The position numbers and the translations under genes were made by a program. A DNA stretch of 64,000 nt from Anthonomus grandis grandis. Its lineage: Eukaryota; Arthropoda; Insecta; Coleoptera; Curculionidae. This document shows, one piece after another, positions 1 through 12,200 of this stretch (position 1 is the first letter of the stretch; every line of letters begins with the position of its first letter). The stretch is from positions 3,505,644 to 3,569,643 of the forward strand of contig NC_065548.1 of NCBI RefSeq assembly GCF_022605725.1, read 5' to 3'. Below the pieces are notes generated by a model. That model worked only from the letters and a program-made list of their open reading frames with translations. It did not search any database and was not told the DNA's origin.

Positions 1-1240
1 TTGTTTTGACTTCATTAGCCTGTAACTCGCGTTTTAATGAACTGAATTACTTGACGATTGTCTTAAATGAAAACTGCGACTCTCCTTAACGTCTCTATGA
101 AATTTTATTCAAATCCCTTGAATAGAAAATTTGTTATTCAAGTTTTTGTAGGTGGCGTCCTCGTATAACAAAAATAAAAAAATTGTTTTGACTTCATTAG
201 CCTATAACTCGCGTTTTAATGAACTGAATTACTTGACGATTGTCTTAAATGAAAACTACGACTCTCCTTAACGTCTCTATGAAATTTCATCCAAATCCCT
301 TGAAAAGAAAATTTTTTATTCAAGTTTTTATAAGTGGCGTCCTCGTATAACAAAACTAGAAAAATTGTTTTGACTTCATTAGCCTATAACTCGCGTTTTA
401 TTTAAATGATATACTTGATGATTATCTTAAATGAAAACTGCGACTCATCTTAACGTCTCTATGAAATTTTATTCAAATCCCTTGAATAGAAAATTTTTTA
501 TTCAAGTTTTTATAAGTGGCGTCCTCATATAGCAAAACTAGAAAAATTGTTTTGACTTCATTAGCCTATAACTCGCGTTTTATTTAACTGATATACTTGA
601 CGATTATCTTAAATGAAAACTGCGACTCTCCTTAACGTCTCTATGAAATTTTATTCAAATCCCTTAAATAGAAAATTTTTTATTCAAGTTTTTATAAGTG
701 GCGTCCTCGTATAGCAAAACTATAAAAACTGTTTTGACTTCATTAGCCTATAACTCTCGTTTTAATGAACTGAATTACTTGACGATTGTCTTAAATGAAA
801 ACTGCGACTCTCCTTAACGTCTCTATGAAATTTTATTCAAATCCCTTGAATAGAAAATTTTTTATTCAAGTTTTTGTAGGTGGCGTCCTCGTATAACAAA
901 ACTAGAAAAACTGTTTTGACTTCATTAGCCTATAACTCGCGTTTTAAAGAACTGAATTACTTGACGATTATCTTAAAAGAAAACTGCGACTTTCCTTAAC
1001 GTCTCTATGAAATTTTATTCAAATCCCTTGAATAGAAAATTTTTTATTCAAGTTTTTGTAGGTGGCGTCCTCGTATAACAAAACTAGAAAAACTGTTTTG
1101 ACTTCATTAGCCTATAACTCGCGTTTTAATGAACTGAATTACTTGACGATTATCTTAAATGAAAACTGCGACTCTCCTTAACGTCTCTATGAAATTTTAT
1201 TCAAATCCCTTGAATAGTAAATTTTTTACTCAAATTTTTG
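1..1240. repeat. 182-bp tandem satellite array
   Basis: Units begin at 1, 183, 365, 547, 729, 911 and 1093, a constant 182-bp period, and the last copy decays near 1240. Each unit carries the phrase CCTATAACTCGCGTTTTA, then AACGTCTCTATGAAATTT, and an imperfect 20-bp palindrome around GAATAGAAAATTTTTTATTC. Copies differ by a few substitutions. No reading frame stays open. The array runs off the left edge, so its true size is unknown. It sits in the intron after the last visible Unc-115 exon. Confidence 0.95.
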
Positions 1241-2540
1241 TAGGTGAACATAAACTACCAAAATACTCAGTCCAGTCCCAGGAAAATGTTCCAGAAAGGT
1301 TTTTTTTTTAATTATTGGGAGAAGATTTGTACTTGGAAGTAAAAAAATTGAATTTACACTGCCAAGAAGTAAAATAATTGGGTAAATCGACTGACAAAAA
1401 TACTCCGTGAGAAGTGCCTCTACCAAAAGAACATATAAAAATTCTTTCAGGCAGTTGAGGTCACTTTTCTAACTTCTTAAAGTAGATATCGTATCTCAAC
1501 TGCCTGGATGAAATAACTGGACAAAATTCCATGTACAAAGAAAATATTAAAGTTAATTTCCGCACATAAACCCCAAAAACTACAATTTTTACTTTCGGGA
1601 CACAAACAATTCCCTAGAAGGTATTTAACATGATTCAACTACCTGGATTTTTGTAAATGGCGTCTCGTTATTGCAAAACTAGAATACTCAGACTTTCCTT
1701 GACGTCTCTATGAAATTTTATTCAAATGCCTTGAATAGTAAATTTTTTATTTAAGTTTTTGTAGGTGGCGTCCTGGTATAGCCATAGTAAAACTAGAAAA
1801 AGTGTTTTGGATTCACTAGCCTATAACTCGCGTTTAAATGAACCAATTTACTTGATTGTCGTCTTAAAAGAATACTGGGACTTTCTTTAACGTCCTTACG
1901 AAATTTCATTTACATCCCTTCAATGATAATTTTTTTAATTCAGTTTTTATAGGCAGCGTCCCGGCATAACAAAATTAAAAACGTTGTTTTCTGTTCACAT
2001 ACCTATCACTCGCATTTGAATTAAATGGATAATTCCGGAAACTGACCGAGAATTATTTTTTCAGACAGTCCAGGTTGTTTCTCCAACCAATAAAGTTAAT
2101 ATAGAACCTTAACTGCCTGAACAGCAGAATTTAAAAAAACTTCATATAAAAACTAATAGAAATAAAAGAGTACAATATCCCATATGATTTACATTAACCG
2201 CCTAAGCACATAACATGAACTACCAAAATGCTGACAAAAATTTCAGGAAAATCTTCTTATTTATTTTTGGGAGAATAATTATGCCTGGGAGTAATAAAAT
2301 ATACTTTACAATGCCCGGAAGAAGTAAAATAATTCGGGAAACTAATCCAATAACTCTTCCAAGCAGTTAAGGTCACTTAACTACCAAAATCCGTATAAAG
2401 GGAACACATTAACAACGAATTTTCCCACATAAGCCCCAAAAACTACCCTTCTTACTTTCAGGACAAAAAAAAATCTCTGGAAGGTTTTTAGCATGATTCA
2501 ACTGCCTGGAAGTAATTAATAATTACGTAAACTGATTGAC
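1241..2540. repeat. Diverged direct repeat with degenerate satellite units
   Basis: The blocks at about 1241-1660 and 2215-2540 are diverged direct copies. They share landmarks such as AACTACCAAAAT, a stretch ending GGGAGAA, CACATAAACCCCAAAAACTAC (about 1562; CACATAAGCCCC in the second) and CATGATTCAACTACCTGGA. Between them, about 1640-1990, lie two decayed 182-bp satellite units. The satellite may therefore be the internal tandem part of a larger mobile repeat. No transposase is visible. Confidence 0.7.
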
Positions 2541-3256
2541 AATGGAATTAATTTTTTTTTTAATGGAATCCTTTAAACCGAATAATTTTGAAAATGATGT
2601 GAATATTAAACAACTATTAATAACATACAAGAGCACAGGTCAATAAGTCTTTAGAAAAATAATATTTTTTAGGTAATTTTTTAACATAGTCCACTACAAT
2701 GACAGACGTCCCACTGTCGACGTATGATTGATGTGGTTTCTCAATATAAGTGATTCATTTAACCCAAACCGTTATCAGCTGATTTTTTAAATTCAGTAAA
2801 GCCATTCCTCAATTTTAAACACTGATACTGCCCACGTACACCATATCCCGAAGAAAAAGCACTTTTTTCTGTCAAATTAACACAATTTTCTCACTTAAAA
2901 GCCTTATTGATCTGCCCCCATACTAATTAAAATATTATACCAATAATCAAAATGTAAAATACTGTACAAACCTTTCTGTGCATGCTTGTGGGACTATACA
3001 GTGATCCATTTAAGCTAGGAGTGCGGGATCTCATTGAAAACTGAAAATAATCCATGCAAAATAAAATAATAATAAAAATAAAATAAATGTTCATTTAATG
3101 CATCCTTTTAAGGTTAAAGGATACAATGTTATATAGTGCACGATTTTTGGCAAAGCCTAGCGCAAAACTAAATAAAAAAAAAATAAACTAAAAAAACTCC
3201 TAGAGCACAAGAAAATAAATGAAAGTTTCGAGCTAAAAAGCGTGTGTAATTCTTAC
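2541..3256. other. AT-rich intron sequence, nothing recognised
   Basis: I see no credible open frame, repeat or RNA gene here. It is intron 3' of the last visible Unc-115 exon. Confidence 0.6.
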
Positions 3257-6200
3257 TTGCAACTCGCTAGCGCCGCTAGTACTATGTCTATCGTAATCTT
3301 TTGTACTAACATCCGTATCGGTGACGTTTCCGTTTTCTTGCGGTCCATTGAGGATTCTTCCGTCTTCGGTCTGAGGACCGGGACCGCATCTCGGATGCCA
3401 TACGGCACCGCCCTGGAATAATGCATTATTTATTTACTTATATCATTCCACAAAAAAAAAACAATAAAAAATATTAGTAAGATTTCTATTCACGAAAAAA
3501 CTGAACAATTGTCTCTCACCTGCAAATACATTTCCTCGCCATCTCCGAAGGGATCTCCGCATTTCGAACATCGGGCGCAAGTGGGGTGGAAATGATGGTT
3601 ATCACCGGCCTAAGAAATAAATATCTATTAGGATTAATAGATAGGGACTTTATTTGTACATTCACATTTCAGATTACAGATTGCAGATTGACAAATCAAA
3701 ATTAAAAAAAAAGTGAACTATTCAACTAACCTTAACTCTAATACCTAATATAAGTATACAATAAAAAGAAAAAAGAAGATTGCTATTTATAAACTCTTGT
3801 TAAATACATATTTTTTGAAATTAACTGTAGACATAGCAAGTAAAACTACAGGAAAATCATTTAGATGTTCACAATAAGATATGAAAAGGTGATCGTTCGA
3901 ACAGGGAAGTAAAATGCACTGGAATTGTTAGCTTACCCTTAAACCTTACTTTTATATGATGGATATCAGTTCGAAATCGAATCAATAAGACATTATGATA
4001 TAAACACACCATATGTAAATATCTTCTCTCACTCATAGGCAACCACCCTGATTGGTTGAAATCCGGACTAATAGGTTTATATTTGCGAATGCATGAATTT
4101 TGTAACTTCTATATTCGACTCGATACAGCTGCCGTTATATAGGGTCCGTGAACAATATCACAGTAATTTAAATGTGATAATATTAAGAAGTCGCATAACA
4201 GAATTTTAAGTTTTCTCTTGAAAATATGCCGTTGTTGATAAAGTAATTTTAAATAGAAATATGCTTTTTTTAGGGACTGATTAACATGATCAATAAAGCG
4301 TTAAGTTCATGATCCATATAAAGGCCTTAAATTCTTCGTAACTGTTTGAATTTCCAAGATGTTATTTCCTAATTTTCCCAATTTACCAGAAAGCATAGCT
4401 AAAGATTTTGTAGGATTAATTATGAGGTTTTGATTTTTTGCTTCGTTAGAGAATTCATTTAACACTTTGACTGCCGGACGTATATCAGAACTTGGGTCAG
4501 GTGCGCCGGGAGTGCTTTATTAATTTTGTTTTCTAATAAGTAGATTTTAGATCCAAATATAGTAGCAAGAGACACTTTTTTTTGTATTTGACCTTGTTTA
4601 GAAGAATGTATAATATGTATACACGCGGCGCAGTATTATTTTTTATCAATCTGCGCCGTGTGTGTAAATACTATACACAACCGCTAAAATTTATACATAT
4701 GCCTGTCCAGGTAAACCACCAATATGTGTTGAATGTTTTTTTGGAATTCATAAAGCCAAATTAAAGTAATAAAGAGGTTTTCCATATTTTTATCAATTAT
4801 GCCATTTTTTCCACAATGTTTTAAATATTTTGTGTATTTTTCCATTAGTTTAGAAGTAATTTTTAGTTATCACCTATTTTTTTTTAATAAAACATTTTCC
4901 AATTTACTTTATGTTACATTTCCTAACCTAAAATGCGGTATTTTCTTACTAAAAAACAAAGAAAATCCAACTTAGACCCGCATTATTGGGCACTTTTTTG
5001 CAATGCAAAATTTAAAACAGCTATATTTTCAAAAAATAGAAAAATATTTTCACGCCAATCACATTGTATGTTAATCCTACGCCGGACAAATAGAGAACCC
5101 ATAAGAAATACACGTAATGTGTGCGTAAATCGTATACACGTGGCCTGCAGTCGTCAATAGAACTATGTATATATTTTATACACATGGCGCCAGTGACACA
5201 CACGCTGTGTATAATATATATACACATGGCAGTCAACGTGTTAAGTCAAAATTAAGTGCTGCCACGGCCTTATTACTTTCGCTTGGAAAGAAAGACAAAT
5301 ATATTTCGAGTATCGTGGGCGTATAGATAAAAAGGCTTCAGGGAGCTTAGATACATACACGTTTGGCGAGTTGAATCTTACGGATTGAGTTTTAATGTAT
5401 TAGACCTAATAGATAGAGAGTAGACAGAGAACGACTGCATCGGTAACCTCCCACCGATAGCGACGCCGATTCTCCGTACCGCTCGCAATGTGAATTTAAT
5501 TTCGGCTTGCTCGCAGTGATGTTTAGCAAGCGCTTGGAAATGGGTAGGTTAGCCTCGAATCAAGTATTGGAATTTTACGCGCACACGAAAGATATAAATT
5601 TATGTTGTTTTTTAACGTGCTCATAATCGCAAGTCAAAAAAACAACTTTAATATGCTCAAATCTTAAAAACCTTTGGTGAAAACTAAATACAATATTCTA
5701 AAATAAATTGAAAAATAACTCTTAAACAAAATAATAATTCTAATTAAATGGATTATTTAATAAGGTGTTCGAATACACCTCCTTGTTGGGCTTCGCAGTA
5801 TCCCAACCTGTCGTAAAATTCTCTACGTACATTGGCTAACATTTCAGGTGTAATGGACCTAGAAATATTAATAATTCTAAGTCGCAATTCGTCCAAATTA
5901 ACAACTCTTTCATGTCGGTGTTGGTAAAGAATTTCCGTCAAATAGCCCCATAAGAAGTAGTCGCAAGGTGTCAGATCTGGAAATCGTGGAGGCCATGGTA
6001 TGGTACCTCTTGTGGAAATAAGCCGTTCAGGAAAAGTGTTTGTTAAATAGTCCTGCACTTATCTAGCGTTGTGAGCGTCTTGTTGAAACCAAATTTCCTC
6101 AAAATTAACATCCAAGTTTCGTACAGCGGGTATAATATTTTGTTGCAATAAAAGTAAATATCTCTCAGAGTTTAAGGTACCATCAATAAAAAAGGCCCTA

Positions 6201-9200
6201 CAATGTGATAAATACTAAGGCTAAAATACCAGCCCAAACATTTACCTTTTGCGGGTATTGAGTTCGTAATGGTACACTCAAATGTAGATTTTCCCGAGAC
6301 CAATATCTCACTACCGAAGAATTATGTCGACCTAGAAGAGAAATCAATTTTTTCTCTTAAGGTTTCACAAAACTCCAAGGGTTTTATTTGATCTTCTGGA
6401 AAAATTTCTTGAGTGTTTTTAATTTTATAGGCTTTGTACTTATTTCTTTTCAAAATATCACGCACTGTACGACTTGAAATATCAAGTTCTTCAGAAATTT
6501 GGGAGCTAGAACAAGCTTCACTTACTTCCACAAAAGCACACACCTTGACCTCCTTTTCAATCCTAGCGTCAGGTGTTCGACGAGGTTCCTGATCGCCACT
6601 AGAACATTTTGCACACCGATTTACACATCCCGACTTATGCCAGATATTATAAATTGTTTTAGCAGTAGGGACTTGCTGATCAGGATATGCAAATATAAAA
6701 CGGCCGACAACTTCTTCTGCACTATCCGCATGACAATACCATTTAATGATATTAATCTTTTGATCAACAATGAAAACCATTTTTATTTTATTACTGTATC
6801 CGTCTTCGTAGCAAAGGTTGAAATAAATTGTAAACATGATCGGCTAACACGTACATAGGTATGAGAGGAATTGCAACCGAACTTTAACCACCGGACTGAT
6901 AAGCGCAACGACGACGCGATAGCCGCCGAGGGTGGAGCCAAATTTGTTCTCGCTCTACTCCATCTCTTTCTTACACATTACGCAAAAATCATATTCGAAA
7001 TTTTTCAACCGCCGAACGTGTATAAGTTAAATAAGAGTGGGCCCCTGCGGCATACCGCTCGTAACAGATTAAAAACTAGATAAATTTTAATTGTAGGAAA
7101 CTGCCTGACTTCTATCTTCAAGATATTCAGATAGCATTATTTGTTAGACCAATATAACGTAAAATACCTAATAAAACTTTATGACTTAGGGTGTCAAACG
7201 CCTTGCAAAAGAACTAGTAAAGTAATTTTTCCCTTATCCCACTGATCTAAAATATCATCTGTGATACTCAAGACAGCCGTACTGCAACTATGACCTTTTT
7301 TAAACCTAGACTGAGTCAAAGGAATTACTTTTTTTTAGGGAAAGATATTCACTTAATTGATTGTATAGTACCCTTTCTAAAATCTTAGAAAGCGTAGGTA
7401 AAATACTAATAGGACGCAATTGCATGATACTTTCAATAGAACTACTTCTTGGTAATGGTATAACAAGTGCTTTCTTCTATATGTTCGGAAATATACCTTC
7501 TATAATAATAAAGTAATAACTTCTATAATATATAAGAGTATTAGTAACTGGTTCAAAACCTATAGAATGTCATTAAATGTTAAAAAATGTTCTTTAGTAT
7601 CATATACAAGAAAAATCAATCTAGTCGAGTATAACTATCATAATATTAGCGGCATTAAATTAAACCGTTCCACTGAAACCAGAGACTTGGGTGTTGTTTT
7701 TAATTCGAATTTTAAGTTTAATAATCATTTCATGTACATTATACAAAAGGCTCTTAAATCTTTGGGTTTTATAACTAGAAACAGCAAGAATTTTGAAATA
7801 CCAACTATAATAAAATTATATCATGCCTTGGTGAGACCGCACCTGGAATATGCGTCACATATCTGGATGCCTATGACAATAACACATATTGATCAAATTG
7901 AAAAGGTTCAAAAAAGATTTGCCAGGTATCTCTATGTTAGAAAGCACAATGAATATCCTTATATGATCTCATATACGAGTATGTTTAAGACTTTTATGAT
8001 GGAATCTCTTTTGGATAGGAGAAAACAACAAGAGGTGTATATATTTGTTCTTTATTATAAATAACATTAAATATTGTAACTGTGATCTTCGTCCTCATTA
8101 TAATAAATGTACCAAAAGTCAATTTAAGGAATCGGAATCCACACAATTTATTTTGTGTTATTTCTGATAGTGTGTCTCCAATGAATAATGTGATGGCAAT
8201 TACGAACCAGTTCCTTAATCAAGTTCATGTGGATTTATTTAATATGTCTTCTTCAGATCTAAGGCTGACCCTTAAAAATAGATATAGGTATAATATAGAT
8301 TTATAGATACAGTGGTATCCTGCTATATATTTTTTTTTATTACAAACCATGTTATATTTTTATTTATTTTGTTTTTCGTTGTATCTTGTAGTATTTTAAG
8401 GTTTTAATTTAATTGTTGTTGCTGCCTTTACATGTAATTACTGTCTGCTCAGTGTTTGTAAAGAGAATCATAAATAAATAATGGCGTAGTTAATAAAATG
8501 TGTTAATAACATGTAGGGTAGGATAAATGGAATGCATAATTTCAGAGACGGAATATTTAGTATAGACGGAATATAAGTACTTGAATATCATTTATTGGAT
8601 GAAAAATTAATCTTGGTAGATAATTATTTTGGTAATAATCTTGAGGACAGTAGAGAAAACTGGGAAAATTAGTTTTTAGATAAATAATAAGTTTACAAAA
8701 TTATGTCATGTACCATTTGAATGTACTGTAAAGGGTCATCAGTGATATTTTGAAGCTATTTCATTACTTTAACAAAACAATACTGATTTAGGCTCTAACC
8801 TATATATAAAAATATTATTTACTCGATAAATGCTGCTTTTAACTGTTTCCTCATACACTTTAGACAGATGTTTTTTTCCAGACTTTATAGTTTAATTAAG
8901 ACACAATAATTTAATATTTTTTTAAGATATATAGTTTTTATAAAATAATTATTAAAATATGTATTATATTTGGGTAATTGGTCACTATAAACAACTAAGT
9001 TTATGCTTATTATTTTGTATTATGCAAGTTGATAACTGAGTTGAATGAGGGAAAATATCAAAATAGACATAATGGAATCAAATATTAACCTAACTTATTT
9101 TATAAAATTTCGATAAGTATAAACTTTTATTTAAAAAAAACATGTACGCAACTTCTGTAAAGAACTGCGAGTGACTGTTAGTTTTTTCTCTATTTGTGGT

Positions 9201-12200
9201 ACCCCTGAATTATTTAATTCTTTCAATTTGTGTTAAAAAAAGTATTACTATAATGCTAAAAGCGGGACACTTAAATTTTAGATCTTTGATTAATTCTTTT
9301 GATGCTGCAAAACACATATTTTGCCTTGTATGTATCACAGTTTTGCAATTACTGAAACATGGCTCTCTAATAACACTACTAGCAGTTTAATAAACAATCG
9401 ATGCTAGATACCATCTACTTAGACAAGATAGGCTTACATGAGGAGGTGGAGTTGCTGTTAATATAAAAAAATATATCTGGTTTTTATAAGCAAGAGTCCT
9501 TTATTGTTATAAATAATAGGCTTTTTTTTGTGGCTTTTTACAGATTCTAATGAAATACTAGGCTTGGGTGATGTCAATATTAATTTTTTAAATGTTCACT
9601 GTTCAAATGCCTTAAAACCATTTTGGAAGCTTTTTATCTCAGCCAGAATATTTCTGAGCCAACTAGATTAACTATAAATAGTAAAAGTATCATTGATCTG
9701 ATTTGTTATAATAGTGATCTGGAAATTCATATTATCAATAAAAAAGACGATACGCCTAATATGACAATAGTTTATACAAGCTTAAAGAAAATTAACTTAG
9801 TTAATTTTCAATTGGATTTGGATGCTATACTTTGGTACTATGGACGATAAAGTAAATTTTATTACCCCTTATTTAACATCATTAATAAAAAAGCATGCTT
9901 CTCTTAAAACAAAAAATTAAATATTAGTAATAAACCATATTGCCCCTGCTTTACCGACAATCTTAAATTATTAAAGTTTTGAGTTCACTAGCATATAACT
10001 CGCGTTTTAATGAACTGATGTACTTGACGATTGTTTTAAATGAAAACTGCGACTTTCCTTAACGTCTTTATGAAATTTCATAAAAATCCCTTAAATGGAA
10101 AATTTTGTATTAAAGTTTTTGTAGGTGGTGTCCTGGTACACCCAAAACTAGAAAAATTGTTTTGAGTTCACTAGACTATAACTCGCGTTTTAATAGATCA
10201 ATTGACTTGATTGTGGTTTTAAAGGAATACCAAGACTTTCCTTAACATCCCTATGAAATTTCATTCAAATCCCTTGAATAGAAAATTTTTTACTCAAGTT
10301 TTTGTAGATGGCGTCCTGGTATAGCCAAAACTAGAAAAAGTGTGTTCAGTTCACTAGCCTATAACTCGCGTTTTAGTGAACCGATGTTATCTGTAAATCT
10401 TAAATAAGAATCCAAGACTAGGCCTTAGCACTTACAGGACTTTAAATTTTTTTTACATATGAAAACCTGATTACAATTGCCAAAAATTCAATCAGATGAT
10501 TTAATGGGATTATCTTTAAGGAAATAATCATTGGAGGTATTTGAAAAAATCCAAATCCAAAATATCCAAAGGTTGTTTTAGCACCTTACAGGATGATTCT
10601 AAAAAGTAAATTATTTCTGCAATATCTTTGATGATATTTGAGCAGCGTTTTTTTTAAATAGAATTGCAGTTTATGTATAAATCATGGAAATTATTTCCAT
10701 TAAAGATTTGTCAATTTTTTGTCAGCAAGTAATAAAGTTGAGTGTAATATCAATAGATATAGTACATACATAACTTACTTAGGTTTCCACACTTCTGACC
10801 AAGAAATATTAATTTAGTTTCATCTGTCTAATCAAAATAATACATCAAGTAACTTTATCAAAATGCTTCAAGATTTATTAAAATAAAAAATGAATAAATT
10901 AATCCACCACTCTCAAGTTGATGATAATTTCTCCATGTACAATCTGCTAAAACCGTATTTAAATGAATGATTGCATAATAAACTACATCATTCTCCTATA
11001 ACACAAAATACAAACATAACCGATGTATTCACATTAACCTTTGTATGTAAATAAATTGACCCCACAAATTACATAACGTTAAAAATGCGGTAGCACCTCA
11101 TTAAATACGGTACGTTAAATCTAAAACAATTAAAGTAGTGCTCTCGAGTTAAATTTACACGGTGACATCATCCACCTTCCAAAGTAGGTTCAAACAGTAA
11201 ATTGCGTTATTTATAGATGGTTACTCAGAATTATGTAAATTTTATAAGCAATTATTAGAAAATATCCCTTTTTTAAATTAATTTTACATTACCTGCAAAA
11301 CTTTACCGCTAATATAGCGATTACAGTAGGCACACTTGACTCCGAACTGCTCCTGGTAATCCCTTTCGCAATAAGGTACTCCATCTTTCCCCATATACTC
11401 GCCATGTAGTACCGTGTCGCAGCGGTGACATTTGAAGCACCATATATGCCAGCTTTTATCCAGAGCCACCAGTACTTGACCTTCTTTCAGGTCTTCCCTG
11501 CAGCCAGCACACTCTATCGAAGAAATTGGACGTGAATAAGGTGTTTATTATTAACGCCCCAAATAAGTGAGTTACCGTTTGTTGATGGACTGGAGGTGGT
11601 AGGAGTGCTTTTAGGGGTGGAATTTCGTACAGGGATCTGCACACATTTCTGGCAAAGCACCTCTTTACCAGTGTAGGTAACTTTTTCACCGGAAGGGAAA
11701 GGCTGCCTGCACCTGGCACAGGTAAAACACTTTTGGTGGTAGGTCTTTCCTAACGCGGTAACAACCTAATAAAAGCATATATTAATAACTTTGACTCCAT
11801 ATTAATACTCGGCTTACTTCTCCCTCAACATAATCACCGCATGAAGCACACTTGGTTCCAAAATTCTTCTGATAGTCGGCGGTACAATAGTAAGCGCCGT
11901 CCTTGCTAAAGAAGCCCCCTTGGGCCAACGAGGAGCTGCACACTTTACATTTGAAGCAGCTCGTGTGAAAGTACTTGTCTTGGACCCGGAGGACCTCTCC
12001 TGAACATTTTTTTCTGCAGGATTGGCAAAAGGTTTTGCCTAAAACAATTTGAAACTAGGAGAAAAGAAGGATTTTTCAAGGTAATGTTGCTCGTATGTAC
12101 ACGCAGTAACAAAATTTCTTAATAATTATGTTGCTAAAAAGGGACTTTACATTTAGCGTCGTTAAACGCAACACCGCACGACATAAATACCATTTTCGGT

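Larger units (their letters stand above)
3637..7510 (-). mobile_element. Non-LTR retrotransposon (RT), split by two DNA elements
   Basis: Reverse transcriptase fragments read leftward in correct domain order. 7510-7020 holds QLRPISILPTLSKILE, the palm AFDT and SGMPQGP. 5357-5245 holds LLFNLYVSKLP and YAHDT (a D-to-H change in YADD). 4458-3637 holds NQNLIINPTKSLAML and the thumb LKLLYQQRHIFKRKLKILL. The gaps are filled by a mariner-like element (5358-7020) and a TTAA MITE (4463-5240). The 3' end, with AATAAAG, lies near 3637, 28 bp from the LIM4 exon. Stops and frameshifts make it inactive. It belongs to the Jockey/CR1-like group of LINEs; the exact clade is unresolved. Confidence 0.75.

Noticed and set aside
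1..1240. Regular repeats as a possible CRISPR array
   Set aside because: The whole 182-bp unit is repeated with no unique spacers, so it is a satellite.
4582..5236. Open frames of 60-75 codons on both strands
   Set aside because: They lie inside the TTAA MITE and read through its hairpins; no protein features.
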